Source of the DNA: Ypsolopha sequella
Lineage: Eukaryota > Arthropoda > Insecta > Lepidoptera > Ypsolophidae
DNA: 64,000 nucleotides
Direction of reading: 5' to 3'
Assembly (NCBI GenBank): GCA_934047225.1
Contig: OW204004.1
Coordinates: 10,358,401-10,422,400 of the forward strand
In this document: positions 44,102-55,193 of the stretch, one piece after another
Numbering within the stretch: position 1 is the stretch's first letter
How the letters are laid out: each line of letters opens with the position of its first letter
The notes under the pieces: generated by a model
What the model saw: the letters and a program-made list of their open reading frames with translations, nothing else
Databases searched by the model: none
Told to the model about the DNA's origin: nothing
Position numbers and translations under genes: made by a program

Positions 44102-44611
44102 TTATTAAGACTATGTTATGTAATCTTTTTCATTCTTGTAAATTGGTTAATTTATGACAGCAAAATAATTGATTTATTTTTCTTGCAAATTGAGGTCGTT
44201 GATGCCAATGCAAATTTTAATGTAACATAGGCGTGTGAAGGGTTTAGAAATAGAGTGGGCACAAGCAGTGGAGGCAGCACTTTTTGTAAAATAGAAGTTT
44301 GATTGTAGATGGGCAATCAGTAAAAACTGGGGTCTTACCCCGAAACGTGCTTCTCCACTGCCCCGTCACTGTGGAAATAAGAACGAAAGTGGATAAGTGA
44401 CGATACTGAGCTCCAGCTTCCCTCTACTGAATCAGTTGTGCCAGCATTTCGATGCCGTTCGGCTCTATTTCAAAGAGCTGTGCTAGCTAGGCTGACTGAC
44501 CGGGGGTAAGTGCACAAAATTCACGATCGCAGAGAGTCCATGGAGGACCATCAATGCCCCCATTTTGAATTTTGAATTTAGAATTGCAACGTCTATAAAG
44601 GCTTAATGTCT
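44102..44611. other. Region upstream of the protease gene; no gene recognised
   Basis: The first 150 bp upstream of the ATG is AT-rich and should hold the promoter, but no convincing TATA box or initiator could be fixed. Further out (44240-44560) the DNA is GC-richer without a recognised ORF or repeat ends. Confidence 0.35.
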
Positions 44612-44880
44612 ATTTCAAATTCAAATAGTTTATTTTGTAAAGTATTAAATAATACATCTTATAAAAATATATGTAATAATATATGAACTAAATTAAAGGT
44701 TTATTTAATTTATGTAGCAATATATATACGATTAAAATGATAAGTTAAATCTATAACTATACAAGGTGAAATCCAATCAACCGCCTGAACCCATACCGGA
44801 GACCCGGCCAGGGACCAGGAACAAGGTTCAATGATCACCAACCGAGCCCCCAACATGAATCTAGGCGGCCGACCAAATCC
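44612..44880 (-). mobile_element. LINE-like 3' end with TTTGAA tail (minus strand)
   Basis: Reverse relative of 36433-36748: TTTCAAATTCAAATAGTTTA at the tail and CAGGGACCAGGAACAAGGTT, GGCGGCCGACCAAATCC at the head. It is non-coding. Confidence 0.65.
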
Positions 44881-45165
44881 AAGGTGGACTATTTTCAAGG
44901 TGGGCATGTGCCCACCTGTGCCCACTAATTGTAACCTATAAATCCTGTCTTCTAATGTCTTAGCCCGTTGACCCCGGCTCCGCTCGCCCCATGACTGCTC
45001 AGCTACTTTTTTTTTTAATTTACCTTAAAGAATTATTAGCGTACACTACAAAATAAAAAACTTATAAAAAATCAAAAATAAAAATCTATCACGTAATAAA
45101 TTTTAGACGGGACGGAACCAATATCTGTGCCTTTCGTGGGACAGTGGTTTACCCGGTTTATCCAC

Positions 45166-45350
45166 CAGGGGTGGCCAAACGGTCAATCATGGCCAGTCAA
45201 AAATAATGTATTCCCTCTTAATAAAATAAAAAATACTACATATTTGTACGCTGTTTCATTTAAAATTTCGTGACGTATGTTATTGGTAGATCACACAGGG
45301 TTTCGTCTGTAAACAGTAGATCTTGGGTCTAATCAAGTTGGCCACCCCTG
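45166..45350. mobile_element. Short hAT-like element lacking a matching target duplication
   Basis: It starts CAGGGGTGGCCAAACG and ends AAGTTGGCCACCCCTG, an inverted pair like other hAT ends here. The flanking octamers TTATCCAC and TACTACGA do not match, so the copy is old or its site was rearranged. Confidence 0.6.
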
Positions 45351-45831
45351 TACTACGAGTAGCCTCTTCCAAATGTTGAAACTTCTTGATACACCAGCTA
45401 GTATTGTACATGTGAACGCTCAGAAGGGTGTGGTATGCACATGAACCTAATAATGCATTTCACGCCTTGTTCTAAGGAACAGAGATGGCGCTGTCGTCGC
45501 TAAATTATGTGTACAGTGCGACAAGGCTCTGCGGATTGGCCATAGTCAAAATCAGAACTAACGCTACTATCCTATCCCTTGTTTCAAAGCTGCGCGCCCC
45601 CCTGTCACTGTCATCCACGTGCCAGGGCGAGTTTTTTTTTTTCTGTTTGTTCCTTATTGACTTTTCTATATTGTAAGGCACTCTAATAATGTGAAGACTT
45701 TCCCATGCAATGTAATTTACTGCATAATAGATAATTTTTATCTTAAAATCATGAAGAACCGTAAAGAATCCCACTAAATCCACGTTCCATATTACATGGT
45801 CCATACTACAGCGTAGCGGGTGCACTAAGCA
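45351..45831. other. Repeat-derived sequence, no gene
   Basis: 45440-45500 (CACGCCTTGTTCTAAGGAAC and GATGGCGCTGTCGTCGC) is an inverted relative of 27530-27600. The two opposite-strand frames here (45485 and 45505) overlap this repeat and are rejected. Confidence 0.4.
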
Positions 45832-46758
45832 GAAAAATTGGGATCGTAGCGCTTGCTACGCCGTATCAAAAACTAAGATCGTAGTGCTTGGTACGCCATA
45901 GCCAAAACTGGGATCGTAGCGCTTGCTATGCCGTAGCAAAACTTGGATCGTAGCTCTTTCTACGCCGTTTCAAAAACCAATATCGTAGTGCTTGGTACGC
46001 CATAGCCAAAACTGGGATCATAGCGCTTGCTACGCCGTATCAAAAACTAAGACCGTGGTGCTTGGTACGCCAAAGCCAAAACTGGGATCGTAGCGCTTGC
46101 TACGCTGTAGCAAAACTGGGATCTTAGTGCTTGCTACGCCGTATCAAAAACCAAGATCGTAGTGCTATACGCCATATCCAAAACTGGGATCATAGCGCTT
46201 GGTACGCCGTAGCCAAAACTGGGATCGTAGCGCTTGGTACGCCATAGAAAAACTGGGATTGTAGTGCTGGCTACACCGTAGCAAAACTGGGATCTTAACG
46301 CTTGCTATGCCGTATCAAAAACAGAGATCGTTGTGCTTGGTACGCCATAACCAAAACTGGGATCGTAGCGCTTGCCACGCCACGCCGTAACAAAAACTGA
46401 GATCGTAGTGCTTGGTACGCCATATCCAAAACTGGGATCGTAGCACTTGCCACGCCACGCCGTAACAAAAACTGAGATCGTAGTGCTTGGTACGCCATAA
46501 CCAAAACTAGGATCGTAGCACTTGCCACGCCGCACCGTAACAAAAACTGAGGTCGTAGCGCTTGATACGCCGTAGCAAGACTGGTATTGTAGCGCTTGGT
46601 ACGCCGTAGCCAAACCTGGGATCGTCGTAGCCCTTGCCATGCCGTAGCAAAAACTTGGGTCGTGGCGCTTGGTACGCCCTAGCCAGAACTAGGATCGTAG
46701 CGGTTTCTACGCCGTAGCAAACATGGGTCGTAGCGCTCGCTATGCCGTAGCAAAAAGG
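45832..46758 (+). repeat. 35/36-bp satellite array, about 26 copies
   Basis: Units run GATCGTAGCGCTTGCTACGC then CGTAGCAAAACTGG, alternating with a GTGCTTGGTACGCCATAGCC variant, so the higher-order unit is about 71 bp. Each unit contains GTAGC-GCTT-GCTAC, able to form a small stem-loop. Three reverse frames of 82-111 codons through it are by-products. Confidence 0.9.
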
Positions 46759-47126
46759 GGACACGATCGTGTTGTGTGCTTTTCAAGCTAAAAGTTAAAA
46801 TACATAACATACTCGTAGATTTTAAAATGGTTATTGTATAAAATTACTTTAAAATTAGTCAAAGTCACATTTAGAATGCATAAAAATGCGTTGAGTGATA
46901 ACGTAGTTGTAAGTGAATTTTGTACGTATATACAGACTTCAACAGTCATTAAGACGGAGCATTTGATACTAATTTTAAAGAACATGTACTGACCATACTT
47001 ACGGGTTGATTCTCCGGATTTGTAAGAAAATATTAAGAAATAATAATAACGGCCAAAATACAAATTTTAGCTAAAAGCAATGTATAAAAATATTTATGCA
47101 CAAAAGTATTTTTAATGATATAAGGG
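46759..47126. other. No supported gene
   Basis: 47030-47110 resembles the inner part of the long inverted repeat at 3959-5625 (ATAACGG, CAAATTTTAGCTAAAA). Confidence 0.35.
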
Positions 47127-47280
47127 AAGCGTGTGGCGTAGGCCGCCCTCGTGCCCGCTGGACTGACGATCTGAAGGACGATGCGGTTGGCAGCTGGATG
47201 AAGATGACTGAGAACCGCCAATAGTGGCGTAATATTGGAGAGGCCTATGTCCAGCAGTGGACGAATGCGGGCTGATGGAT
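47127..47280 (+). mobile_element. Short RTE-type LINE 3' fragment
   Basis: GCCCGCTGGACTGACGATCT and TATGTCCAGCAGTGGACGAA match the ends of the RTE copies at 20261 and 35116. Only about 50 codons of the RT C-terminus remain. Confidence 0.75.
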
Positions 47281-47617
47281 GAACGGATTAGGAAAGTTAC
47301 AAAGTCAGAATTTTTTATTACATTTTTCTAATTCACTCTTACGGAAAACACAATTATTTTCATATACTTATCTATACTTTCAGTAACAGAAAGCAAGTAC
47401 CAATTCAGTATAAATGAACTTGAAAAATAATTGTTTCCACTATAAGCTATTTATAGAAAATCAGCGCATAAGAGAGTCGTTAGGTTAGGTTTAAAGTTAT
47501 TGGTAATTTTTTTATGACAACCCAGAAAATGATATAGTGCGAAACATAAATTTTAGGAGGGCTTAATATTTATTACTGCAATAAGGCAATTACAACATCA
47601 AAAGCAGTTTCATAAGT

Positions 47618-48055
47618 ACCTAGATTGTTTATCCGATGTTACAATATTACCTTATAACACCGCGATTCTGCGCTGCGATTGGCCCAATTTATTATAAAAC
47701 CGCTAGGAACCCAATCAATAACACAGACAAAAAATAAGTTCTGAGCTTATTTCTTAAGCCACGCCCTCTTTATCCTGATTGGCCTTCAAGTCAGCAATAC
47801 TGGAACAACGCAACAGATCTTCATGAAATTCTTCTCATTTTTCGTGAAATTGTTAGTTGAAAATATTATAAATAAAGACGATATTTTTGATAGTTTTAGA
47901 TAAAGTATTGTGTGCAACTGAACATAATTAGACATTGGGACACTCGTGCTAAATTATTACGAAACTCATTTCATTCGTGTCGTAAACAAGCACTCCTGTC
48001 ACAATGTCTCAAATTATGTTACAGTTGCACAAAATACTACTATAGTTGGTTTTGT
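47618..48055 (+). repeat. Repeat family D, copy 1
   Basis: TAAGCCACGCCC, CAATACTGGAACAACGCAAC, TTTTTCGTGAAATTGTTAGT, GACATTGGGACACTCGTGCT and GTTACAGTTGCACAAAATAC appear in the same order, inverted, at 62722-63165. A fragment is at 8140-8215. It is non-coding and of unknown class. Confidence 0.6.
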
Positions 48056-48334
48056 TTTTTTGAAGCGCTTTACATTTTTTTTATATTTCCACTAAGTTTA
48101 AAGTAAATTTATCCCATAAAGTTATGTATGCCACTTACGAATCCCTAAATCTAGAATTGGGCAAATCGTAAGGTATGAAATCGAAAATCTTTCACCAAAA
48201 GTCAAAAATAGCTGCCACGACGAGCGGAGCAAGGACAAGCGTGTTAGGTTTATATGTAAATAAATTTAGGGAGCCGAGCTAAGCAAAGCGAGGCGATTCC
48301 TCCTATTTTTAACATGATATGCCCAATTCGCATA

Positions 48335-48700
48335 GATTGAATTATGTAAAGGTGTGTAAAATCGAAAACCATTTCGAGATTTTGGTTTTATTTTAAGCCG
48401 TATTTAAGAACTTGTCGTCTAAAATACTTCATGATGATGAAGCCACTTCCATTTCATTTCAAAACTTCCATTTGCCTTCCTGTGACGTCACTTGAAAAAT
48501 GGCTGTTTAGAAAAGATAAATTTATAATAATTTGCTTCCGACTGATTTGTCAAATGGATGAAAGATGAGTAGATAGACCACTTTGTTTAAAAGCAATCAA
48601 TTAGTATAATGTCTAAAATTCGCAAGCGATGTCATATCCGACACTTCTTTAAAAAATAGTGGTTAAATTATATACCAAAATAATGTATAGGTCATATATG
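48335..48700 (-). repeat. Repeat family A, copy 4
   Basis: Minus-strand copy: GTGTGTAAAATCGAAAACCA-like end, TGTGACGTCACTTGAAAAAT with an intact TGACGTCA, and a second site mutated to CGATGTCA. Confidence 0.65.
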
Positions 48701-49124
48701 CATCGGATAACATAGATAATTTCATAAATAATAACTTGCTATTCATGTGACATCTGACTAATAAAAATTCTTCTCGTTTCTCGTTATTGAAAACAAGCCT
48801 TTTAATCTTCTTTTCCTAAATAAATAAATTGCTGCTACAAATGAAAACTATGTCCGAAAAGGGCATAATAAAAAGTCAAGATGTAGTTTTCTCCATTTAA
48901 CGGGTGAAGCAGGCCAAAAGTGAGATTATTTTATGTTCGCACAATCTCGAAACTCACATCTGTCTCAGTTTTTACTGCGCGGCAACACTCACCGGCCTCA
49001 CGTCAATGTTGACAGCGCTACGTCTTGTCTTTATACTAAGTCTATGTTCTCTACATGTAGTTTTTTATTGTAAATTTTAATGAAATTGTTTATTGTTAAT
49101 AGCATTATACATTTTTTATGCATT
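48701..49124. other. No feature recognised
   Basis: AT-rich, with a slightly GC-richer patch at 48930-49030. No ORF or terminal repeats were supported. Confidence 0.35.
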
Positions 49125-49180
49125 TCACAGTTCACACTCGGAACACCTCTGACACCCCCTCGAGGATTCATGTCATGATG
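49125..49180 (+). repeat. 3' fragment of tRNA-Lys-type SINE
   Basis: CATTTCACAGTTCACACTCG, GAACACCTCTGACACCCCC and GGATTCATGTCATGA. This is the uninterrupted form of the site where the RTE copy inserted at 20261. Confidence 0.65.
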
Positions 49181-49191
49181 ACATATTTATA

Positions 49192-49453
49192 CAAGGTGAC
49201 TTTTTGATCATCGTCCAAATTCATACTGGAGGCTTGATAAGTGATCAGGATCTTGGATCAGTAACAATTTTTGTGAAATTCGTCAAATGAAATTTCGGCT
49301 TTCCATAGAAATTGAGTTCCAGTCCCGAGTGAATCACTATGGGGAGTCGAAATTTCATTTTACGAATTTCACCAAAATTGTTATTGATCCATGATACTGA
49401 TCACTTACCAAGCCACCAGTATGAATTTGGACGATGATCAAAAAGTCACCTTG
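49192..49453. mobile_element. TA-flanked palindromic MITE, 262 bp
   Basis: Starts CAAGGTGACTTTTTGATCAT and ends with the exact complement, pairing continuing through CGTCCAAATTCATACTGG (about 38 bp perfect). TA on both sides (49190-49191, 49454-49455). The 84-codon frame at 49391 begins in its right arm and is rejected. Confidence 0.85.
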
Positions 49454-49949
49454 TATATTATGTTACTGATAAACATGGATCCTTACCTACCTTTCGGAGC
49501 ACGTAGTCCAGGAAGGGGACAGTTCCATACTGGTCGAAAATTGGAAAACGAGGTTGTCCGACTAATTAACAGATGGCAGCACTTATATCCTAAATCACAA
49601 TACCGTTTTCTTCTCTCGTTATACTTATTTCAAGTTTGGCGATAATACAGGGACGAGTTGTTTTCGTGTGACACTAGAATACTTTGTGTTCAGAGACAAG
49701 ACAGTCTTGTCTAGAATTAGAAAATTCTTTGATAATAATTTTTTTTATCTTAATTCTGTGATTAATTTATAATTTGATTGACATTTTTAACTTAATTTTT
49801 ATTTAATTTTAATTCAGTAACATAATTGATATTAGATGTAAATTCATATTTTAATCAATTTATTATAATTTTAAATTTAATGTAATTAATGGTAACTGAG
49901 TAATTTATTGTAGCTAAGATCTGTGTTTTTGATTTTGTATAATGCAGCA
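49454..49949. other. No supported gene
   Basis: Sequence leading into the LINE 3' end at 49950; 49740-49900 is very AT-rich and may be part of the same 3' UTR. Confidence 0.35.
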
Positions 49950-50095
49950 TGGAACACCAAATTTATGAGACGAGTAAAGGAAGCTAGTCCCCACCACCCA
50001 GGGAATCCTACTGTGGGGACTAGAGAACGCCAATCTTTGTTTTTAAACTGTTAATAAATAAATTTGAATTTGAATTTGAATTTGAATAAATAAAT
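49950..50095 (+). mobile_element. LINE 3' end with AATTTG repeat tail
   Basis: CCACCCAGGGAATCCTACTG and GGGGACTAGAGAACGCC precede AATAAATTTGAATTTGAATT tandem units, a typical non-LTR tail. The 5' extent is uncertain. Confidence 0.55.
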
Positions 50096-50591
50096 CTTTT
50101 TAAGTGTTTTTTTAACTCTAATTATGCAATACTATGCATTTACAAATAAAGATTTAGGTAAGGGGCCAATATGTAGGTGGCCGTTCGATTTAGAGCTCGA
50201 ATTTATTCAAGGGTCGTTGTCGCGTTACTGTCGATATACATCTCAGTTTAGCCATCTACCGGTCCATCGATGGACTGTGAACCGTCGATGCGTTGTATGC
50301 AAGTAGGCCGGTCCATTCTACTAGTCCATTCATTGAACGCCCATCGCTAGTTGTGACGTCGAACTAATGGACCATGCAGAGGAATATTTTTCTTCACTAT
50401 ATTGCTATGCCATATATGCAAAGCAGGTTAATTTTTTTTTCTTAACATTTTCCACGTATAGGAAAATAAGCGGTGCATAAGGTGTACATAAAAATAGCAA
50501 AAAATGGAGCCTTTATGAGTTTCTGATGTTTGCATCTTGGTCTGTGACGGAAAAAATAAAATAAAATGAATATTCACGCTATAAAAATGAC
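50096..50591. other. No supported gene
   Basis: 50160-50380 is GC-richer with CGGTCCATCGATGGACTG and GGTCCATTC/GGACCAT short inverted pieces, perhaps transposon-derived. Confidence 0.35.
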
Positions 50592-50978
50592 TTTTCAATG
50601 CATGTGCTCGTAAAGGCCCACTTTTATGCATCAAAACCGAACAGAAAGTTGATTATTTTGCCCTAGGGCTTTATTATTATTATTTTTTTTAATTTATTTA
50701 CAATGGTTGGCTAACCTGCAGCCTTTCCTATGTACCATAAATGTCATACTTTTTGCCACTGTTTAACGGCTCTGGATACCTAGTCCTTTTGAGCCAATTA
50801 CAAATTAAAGTTCACAAAATTATATTTGTTTTATTTCCTCACACTATGCATTGAAAAACGTAGTATGATACACGGGCGTAAGAGCAATAAATTACTCGGT
50901 TACGTTTACTCGCTACGCTCGTGTTTTAAATCGTCCTCGTAATTTATTCCTTTGCGCCCTTGTAGCATAAACTACTAT
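50592..50978 (+). repeat. Repeat family B, copy 5
   Basis: Core and hairpin modules are both present: TTTTCAATGCATGTGCTCGT, TGCATTGAAAAACGTAGTAT, ACACGGGCGTAAGAGCAATA and CCCTTGTAGCATAAACTACT. Confidence 0.7.
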
Positions 50979-51138
50979 TTTATATCTATTTACTTATATA
51001 ATAAGGTTATAAAAAAGTCGTATCTGTACATCGAATATTTTTGTGAAATTTTATATGAAATGGTTTACTTATTTAGTATTCTACCGAGGCCGAAACAACA
51101 AGTTTTGTCTGTCAGTCTGTCTATAGACGTGGCAGAGA

Positions 51139-51449
51139 CAAAGATTTCAAAAATTAAAGATAAGCCCTTAGCGTAGTATGACAGCACCAAAATGTTTCCA
51201 CCTTTAAATGGGTGACGCTCACACGTTTGGAATCAGTGCTCATCTGAACACAGTAATAGCTGGACGCCTTAAGTCCACTAAAAGTTAATCATTTTAACAA
51301 CTTTAGTAGTCTGATCAGTTTGCTGACCGTAGGTAGACAGATTGCGCACTCATAAGTGTGCACGCGTCGGCATTATATTAACGCACACATTCAAAAACAA
51401 TGTAATAGATTTTAGGTGCCAGGGCTCATCTAAACTTTTGAAATCTTTG
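51139..51449. mobile_element. hAT-like MITE family F, copy 2
   Basis: 311 bp with the same ends as 40320-40629 and exact GGCAGAGA duplications (51131-51138 and 51450-51457). The two copies differ at only scattered positions, so the family was mobile fairly recently. Confidence 0.88.
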
Positions 51450-51457
51450 GGCAGAGA

Positions 51458-52040
51458 TTGAATAAATAAGCCGAGTTGAAAGTAGCATATGTTACTCTCT
51501 GGCTCACAAACTATCTCTATGCAAAAAATTACGTCGATCCGTTGCTCCGTTGCTGCGTGAAAGAAGACCACAGCAACAAACCAACAAACACACTTTCGTA
51601 TTTAATTAATAGGGGTACGGTTAGTGGGATGAGGTGAAAATCGATCAGTATAATCAGTACAGCATTTGTTATAGAATTAAATGAGACTTGAAGATAATTC
51701 ATGATTTATATAAAAACTTTTCGGCTTTCCCGATCATAACACGTATTGAGGTGAGCCGTTTTTATATAAATCACAGCATTTGTTTTTAATAGATTGCAGC
51801 CTAGGTAGGTATATAGGTATATATAGGTATAATAGATAGACTTATTTATCGGATAACGCTAAAAATATGTAATCTCTCGCTAATTAATCCTTTTGTTCTC
51901 AAGGGCTTGTTTAACTTTTCACGAGTTACGCTGGCTTTGAACAAAGTCAATTTATATTAAGCACATTAAAATATTGAGGTTGATACATTTTTCATTTTGT
52001 ACGCCATTATACAGGATCAAAAGTCCAGCACCATCCAGAC
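51458..52040. other. No supported gene
   Basis: A TTATATAAAAACTTTTCGGC / GTTTTTATATAA inverted pair lies at about 51705-51770. Otherwise AT-rich. Confidence 0.35.
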
Positions 52041-52441
52041 CAGGGATGGGCAAACTTTTTCCTGCGCGGACCAAAATTGAAAAACAGTATTTATGTTTTT
52101 GAATTTTTGGCTGTATTATAAATTTTTATAAACATTAAAATATTTGTATTTTCCGAAAAAAGTCATATACTGGCTCAAGATTTCAAGAACATTGAAATAT
52201 CTCTTATTTATTGAAAATTTAATTATATGAACTATAGATATTCAAATCAAATACACTATGAGATAGGGACATAGATATTTATTGCAGGTAATTTATAAAA
52301 TAGGAACAAAGATGAACTTATGTAAGCAAGTGCACTTTTTAAATTATTTTTATTATCTACTTTTGTCTCGATGATTGCGGGCCGGAACACAACCGTTCGC
52401 GGGCTGGAAATGGCCCGCGGGCCGTAGTTTGCCCATCCCTG
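52041..52441. mobile_element. hAT MITE, 401 bp, perfect target duplication
   Basis: Starts CAGGGATGGGCAAACTTTTT and ends GTAGTTTGCCCATCCCTG. ATCCAGAC is exact on both sides (52033-52040 and 52442-52449). It has GGCCCGCGGGCC subterminal sequence, as in the full hAT element at 57891. It is non-coding. Confidence 0.88.
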
Positions 52442-52793
52442 ATCCAGACAAAGGGATTTTTCAACGTAGTTATACTGAGCAAGTGATATGACAGCAGAGC
52501 TTTGTTATCATCATAAGTTTTAAAATACTTAGTGGCAAAACAAGAGAGAATATTACAAAGATGAAACACAGGGGATCTAAAAAGGCCGACTTGGGTGAAT
52601 CATAAAATGATTTGAAAGTAGGATGGAGTCAGAGTTATTTCACGCGGGTAAAAGAGACGGCATTAGAACGGAATCATAATATGATTCATTCAAAACGGCC
52701 GTTTTAGAGGACATGAACTAAGCAAGGAGATGCATGCACCATGTTTCTGGTGTTCTCCAAGATGGGCTTCTTGTTCTTATTAGTGTTAGTTCA

Positions 52794-53990
52794 ATTCAAT
52801 TCAATTTATTATCTGCAATTAATTACATGTCATTACATTATACATAATGTAGTTTTGGTTGATTAAAAACTAATAATAAAAGGTAAAAATAATAATTTAA
52901 CTCAAGATATATTTCGGGCCCCACTGGGCCCGGCATCAGTTGAGATTCTGACAATTAATTAAATATGACATATAAGTTATTTACAAAAAAGAAAAAAGTA
53001 AAAAAGGTTTATTTACAATTTATCTAAATTTAATTTTCATTCAAATTCATTCATTCATTCATTCGATCATTCATTCATTCATTATAATTTATTTAAAGAA
53101 ATTATTACTAGACAGTGGTACCACCCAGCAGCCGCGATAGGTATGTGTATTGCGTTGATTCCTGCGGCTGATAGATGGCGCCACCGTTGCCACACCTTGG
53201 TCTGGGTTTCTCGTGTAATGTGTCGGAGTCGTCAGAGTCGTCAGTGTTATATGTCATATTTTTAACTTATATGTCATATTTAATTAATTGTCAGAATCTC
53301 AACTGATGCCGGGCCCAGTGGGGCCCGAAATATATCTTGAGTTAAATTATTATTTTTACCTTTTATTATTAGTTTTTAATCAACCAAAACTACATTAAAA
53401 ATCTCATAAAAAAGAGACAAATATATATTGATCAAAAAATAAATTATACATAACATAGATAACAATAATAATTATGAGTTCCAATGTAATTCTACCCACA
53501 GGGTGTAGCATCAATATTAATTACTTATACAATCACATGCAATTCTTAAAACTAAAAAAAGAAAAACAACAAATTACAATTTAATATTTACAAATGTTAT
53601 GTCAAATTCAGCAATATTACAATAAATGTCAAAATGTATATAGAAATTTAGTTATTGCTCATATTCATAAAATTCTTTGAGGTCATAAGGGGAGATCATC
53701 AACAAATACATTTTCAGTTCGTAGTAAAAAGTGTTACTATTTAGGATTTTAATTTTATCAGGCAGTGAATTGTATATTTTTATTGCAGCCATTTTTGTAG
53801 CTTTACTGTAAGAAGCTGTTCTACTATTATGTGCCTTGAGATTATTTTCATAACGCTTATTTAAACGGTCACTATAGCCTGGAGTTGGCGCTCTTCTCGA
53901 ATACTCTTCTTCGTAACAGAAGATGTAGGTGTTTGATGTTCGGCGCAAAGCGTGTGTGATCCCAAAATAGCGGCGGTGGTGTAGAGTCAA
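52794..53990 (-). mobile_element. CR1/Jockey-like LINE remnant with inverted 3' UTR copies
   Basis: Minus-strand RT C-terminal frame at 53652-53990, an AT-rich 3' UTR, and a TTGAATTGAATTGAA tail at about 52795-52810. Two inverted copies of a 130-bp block (52850-52985 and 53262-53395, containing CTCAAGATATATTTCGGGCC and GCCCGGCATCAGTTGAG) lie inside, separated by about 275 bp with ATTC repeats. Either the 3' UTR was duplicated in inverted form or two copies inserted head to head. Confidence 0.6.
53652..53990 (-). pseudogene. LINE reverse transcriptase C-terminal fragment
   Basis: The frame contains HHRRYFGITHALRRTSNTYI, TPGYSDRLNKRYENN, SRTASYSKATKMAAIKIYN and SLPDKIKILNSNTFYYELK before the stop. 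A basic stretch, then KMAAIKIYNSLPDKIK......F...LK.YL, is the usual ending of CR1/Jockey-type RTs (recalled). It has no start codon and lacks the polymerase core. Confidence 0.6.
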
Positions 53991-54135
53991 AGCAAATACC
54001 TATTTTCTTTTTTATTTTATTCTTATATTTTTATTTTTGTAAGTTTATAGTATTATCAAATCTAAGAAAGCCAAACTTATTTATTTAAATGGTATTTCTC
54101 CCTTTTATATTTAGTTAAAGTAGTTTTTTTATTAT

Positions 54136-54500
54136 TTTTCAATGCAAGTGCTCGTAAAGGCCCACTTTTTTTGCATCAAAACCGAACAGAAAGTCGATTA
54201 TTTTGCCCTAGGGCTTTATAATTATTATTATGTTTCTTATTTTATTAACAATGGTTGGCTAACCTGCAGCCGTTCCTGTGTACCATAAATGTTATACTTT
54301 TTTTCCACTGTTTAACGGCTCTGGATACAGTCCTTTTGAGCCAATTATAATTTAAAGTTCACAAGATTATATTTGTTGTATTTCCTCACACTATGCATTG
54401 AAAAACGTAGTATGACACACGGGCGTAAGAGCAATAAATTACTCGGTTACGTTTAAAACGTAATATGTTCCTTTGCGCCCTTATAGCATAAACTATTATT
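54136..54500 (+). repeat. Repeat family B, copy 6
   Basis: Core complete; the hairpin module is shortened by a deletion between CGGTTACGTTTAAAACG and TTCCTTTGCGCCCTTATAGC. Confidence 0.7.
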
Positions 54501-54622
54501 ACATTAAACCTGACCTATAATAAGTGTAGACAATAAACCCGTATTACATAAATAAATACATTTATTCATTTCATTTCCTAAAAGAACGACAATCAGCGAA
54601 GGCCTCCATCAAACGCTTCTAA

Positions 54623-54814
54623 ATGATGAGTGACGGTTTGCGTCCAAAAACCAAGCAGGTTGTGATGCAGCGGAAGGAACAGTTGCATGCGAATGTTCCA
54701 CTACCACGCAATATGAGAGCCAAAATAAGCGGCTCAAACATCTACAAACCAATTTCTTCCAGAAAAATGTATAAACCAAATTTTAATTTTAATTCCATGA
54801 AACCCAGCAAATAG
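54623..54814 (+). CDS. Small basic ORF (63 codons), candidate gene or relic
   Basis: I do not recognise this protein. An ATG directly after an in-frame TAA opens MMSDGLRPKTKQVVMQRKEQ, then NVPLPRNMRAKISGSNIYKP, ending NSMKPSK. It is rich in K, R and N with no membrane segment or signal. Codon choice looks coding (many C/G third positions against an AT-rich background), and AATAAA follows at 54821, very close to the stop. The stop just upstream means it starts here or after a splice. It could be a short gene, a terminal exon after an unseen acceptor, or the end of a transposon gene. Confidence 0.3.
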   Translation: MMSDGLRPKTKQVVMQRKEQLHANVPLPRNMRAKISGSNIYKPISSRKMYKPNFNFNSMKPSK

Positions 54815-54826
54815 ATTCCCAATAAA

Positions 54827-55193
54827 GAAAAGAAAATAAAATAGCAACAATAACGTGTTCACAACTCCGGTCCGGATATAACCGGATAGTAACCGGAACT
54901 GCTGTCATAATTATCGGAAAACTTTAAAATAGCCTGTTTTGCAGTAAGCTGGAATAGCGCAAGGAGTATAGCAGCTGCGCTTGTTATTTTGATTATTGTT
55001 AGTTTAATGGAACTATGAGTATAAAAATAAATTTAGCTGTTTGCGAAACTTGCGATATTATACATAGGTCCAGAGATAGGTAGGACGTATGATACGGTAC
55101 TAGGTGCGGATTTTTTTCCATGTATCCAGTGCCGTATTAGTCTATAAGCAAATTAACCAATTCCCATGACTTAACTTTTAAAATATTTTAAAT
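54827..55193. other. No feature recognised
   Basis: Mixed AT-rich sequence with CCGGTCCGGATATAACCGGA near 54868. No gene was supported. Confidence 0.35.

Noticed and set aside
45166..45350. hAT target duplication at this element
   Set aside because: The inverted ends are clear, but flanking octamers differ (TTATCCAC and TACTACGA), so no duplication is claimed.
46295..46764. Three reverse-strand frames of 82-111 codons with YQAL/YGVPSTTISVF repeats
   Set aside because: They read through the 35/36-bp satellite in different frames, so they are repeat artefacts.
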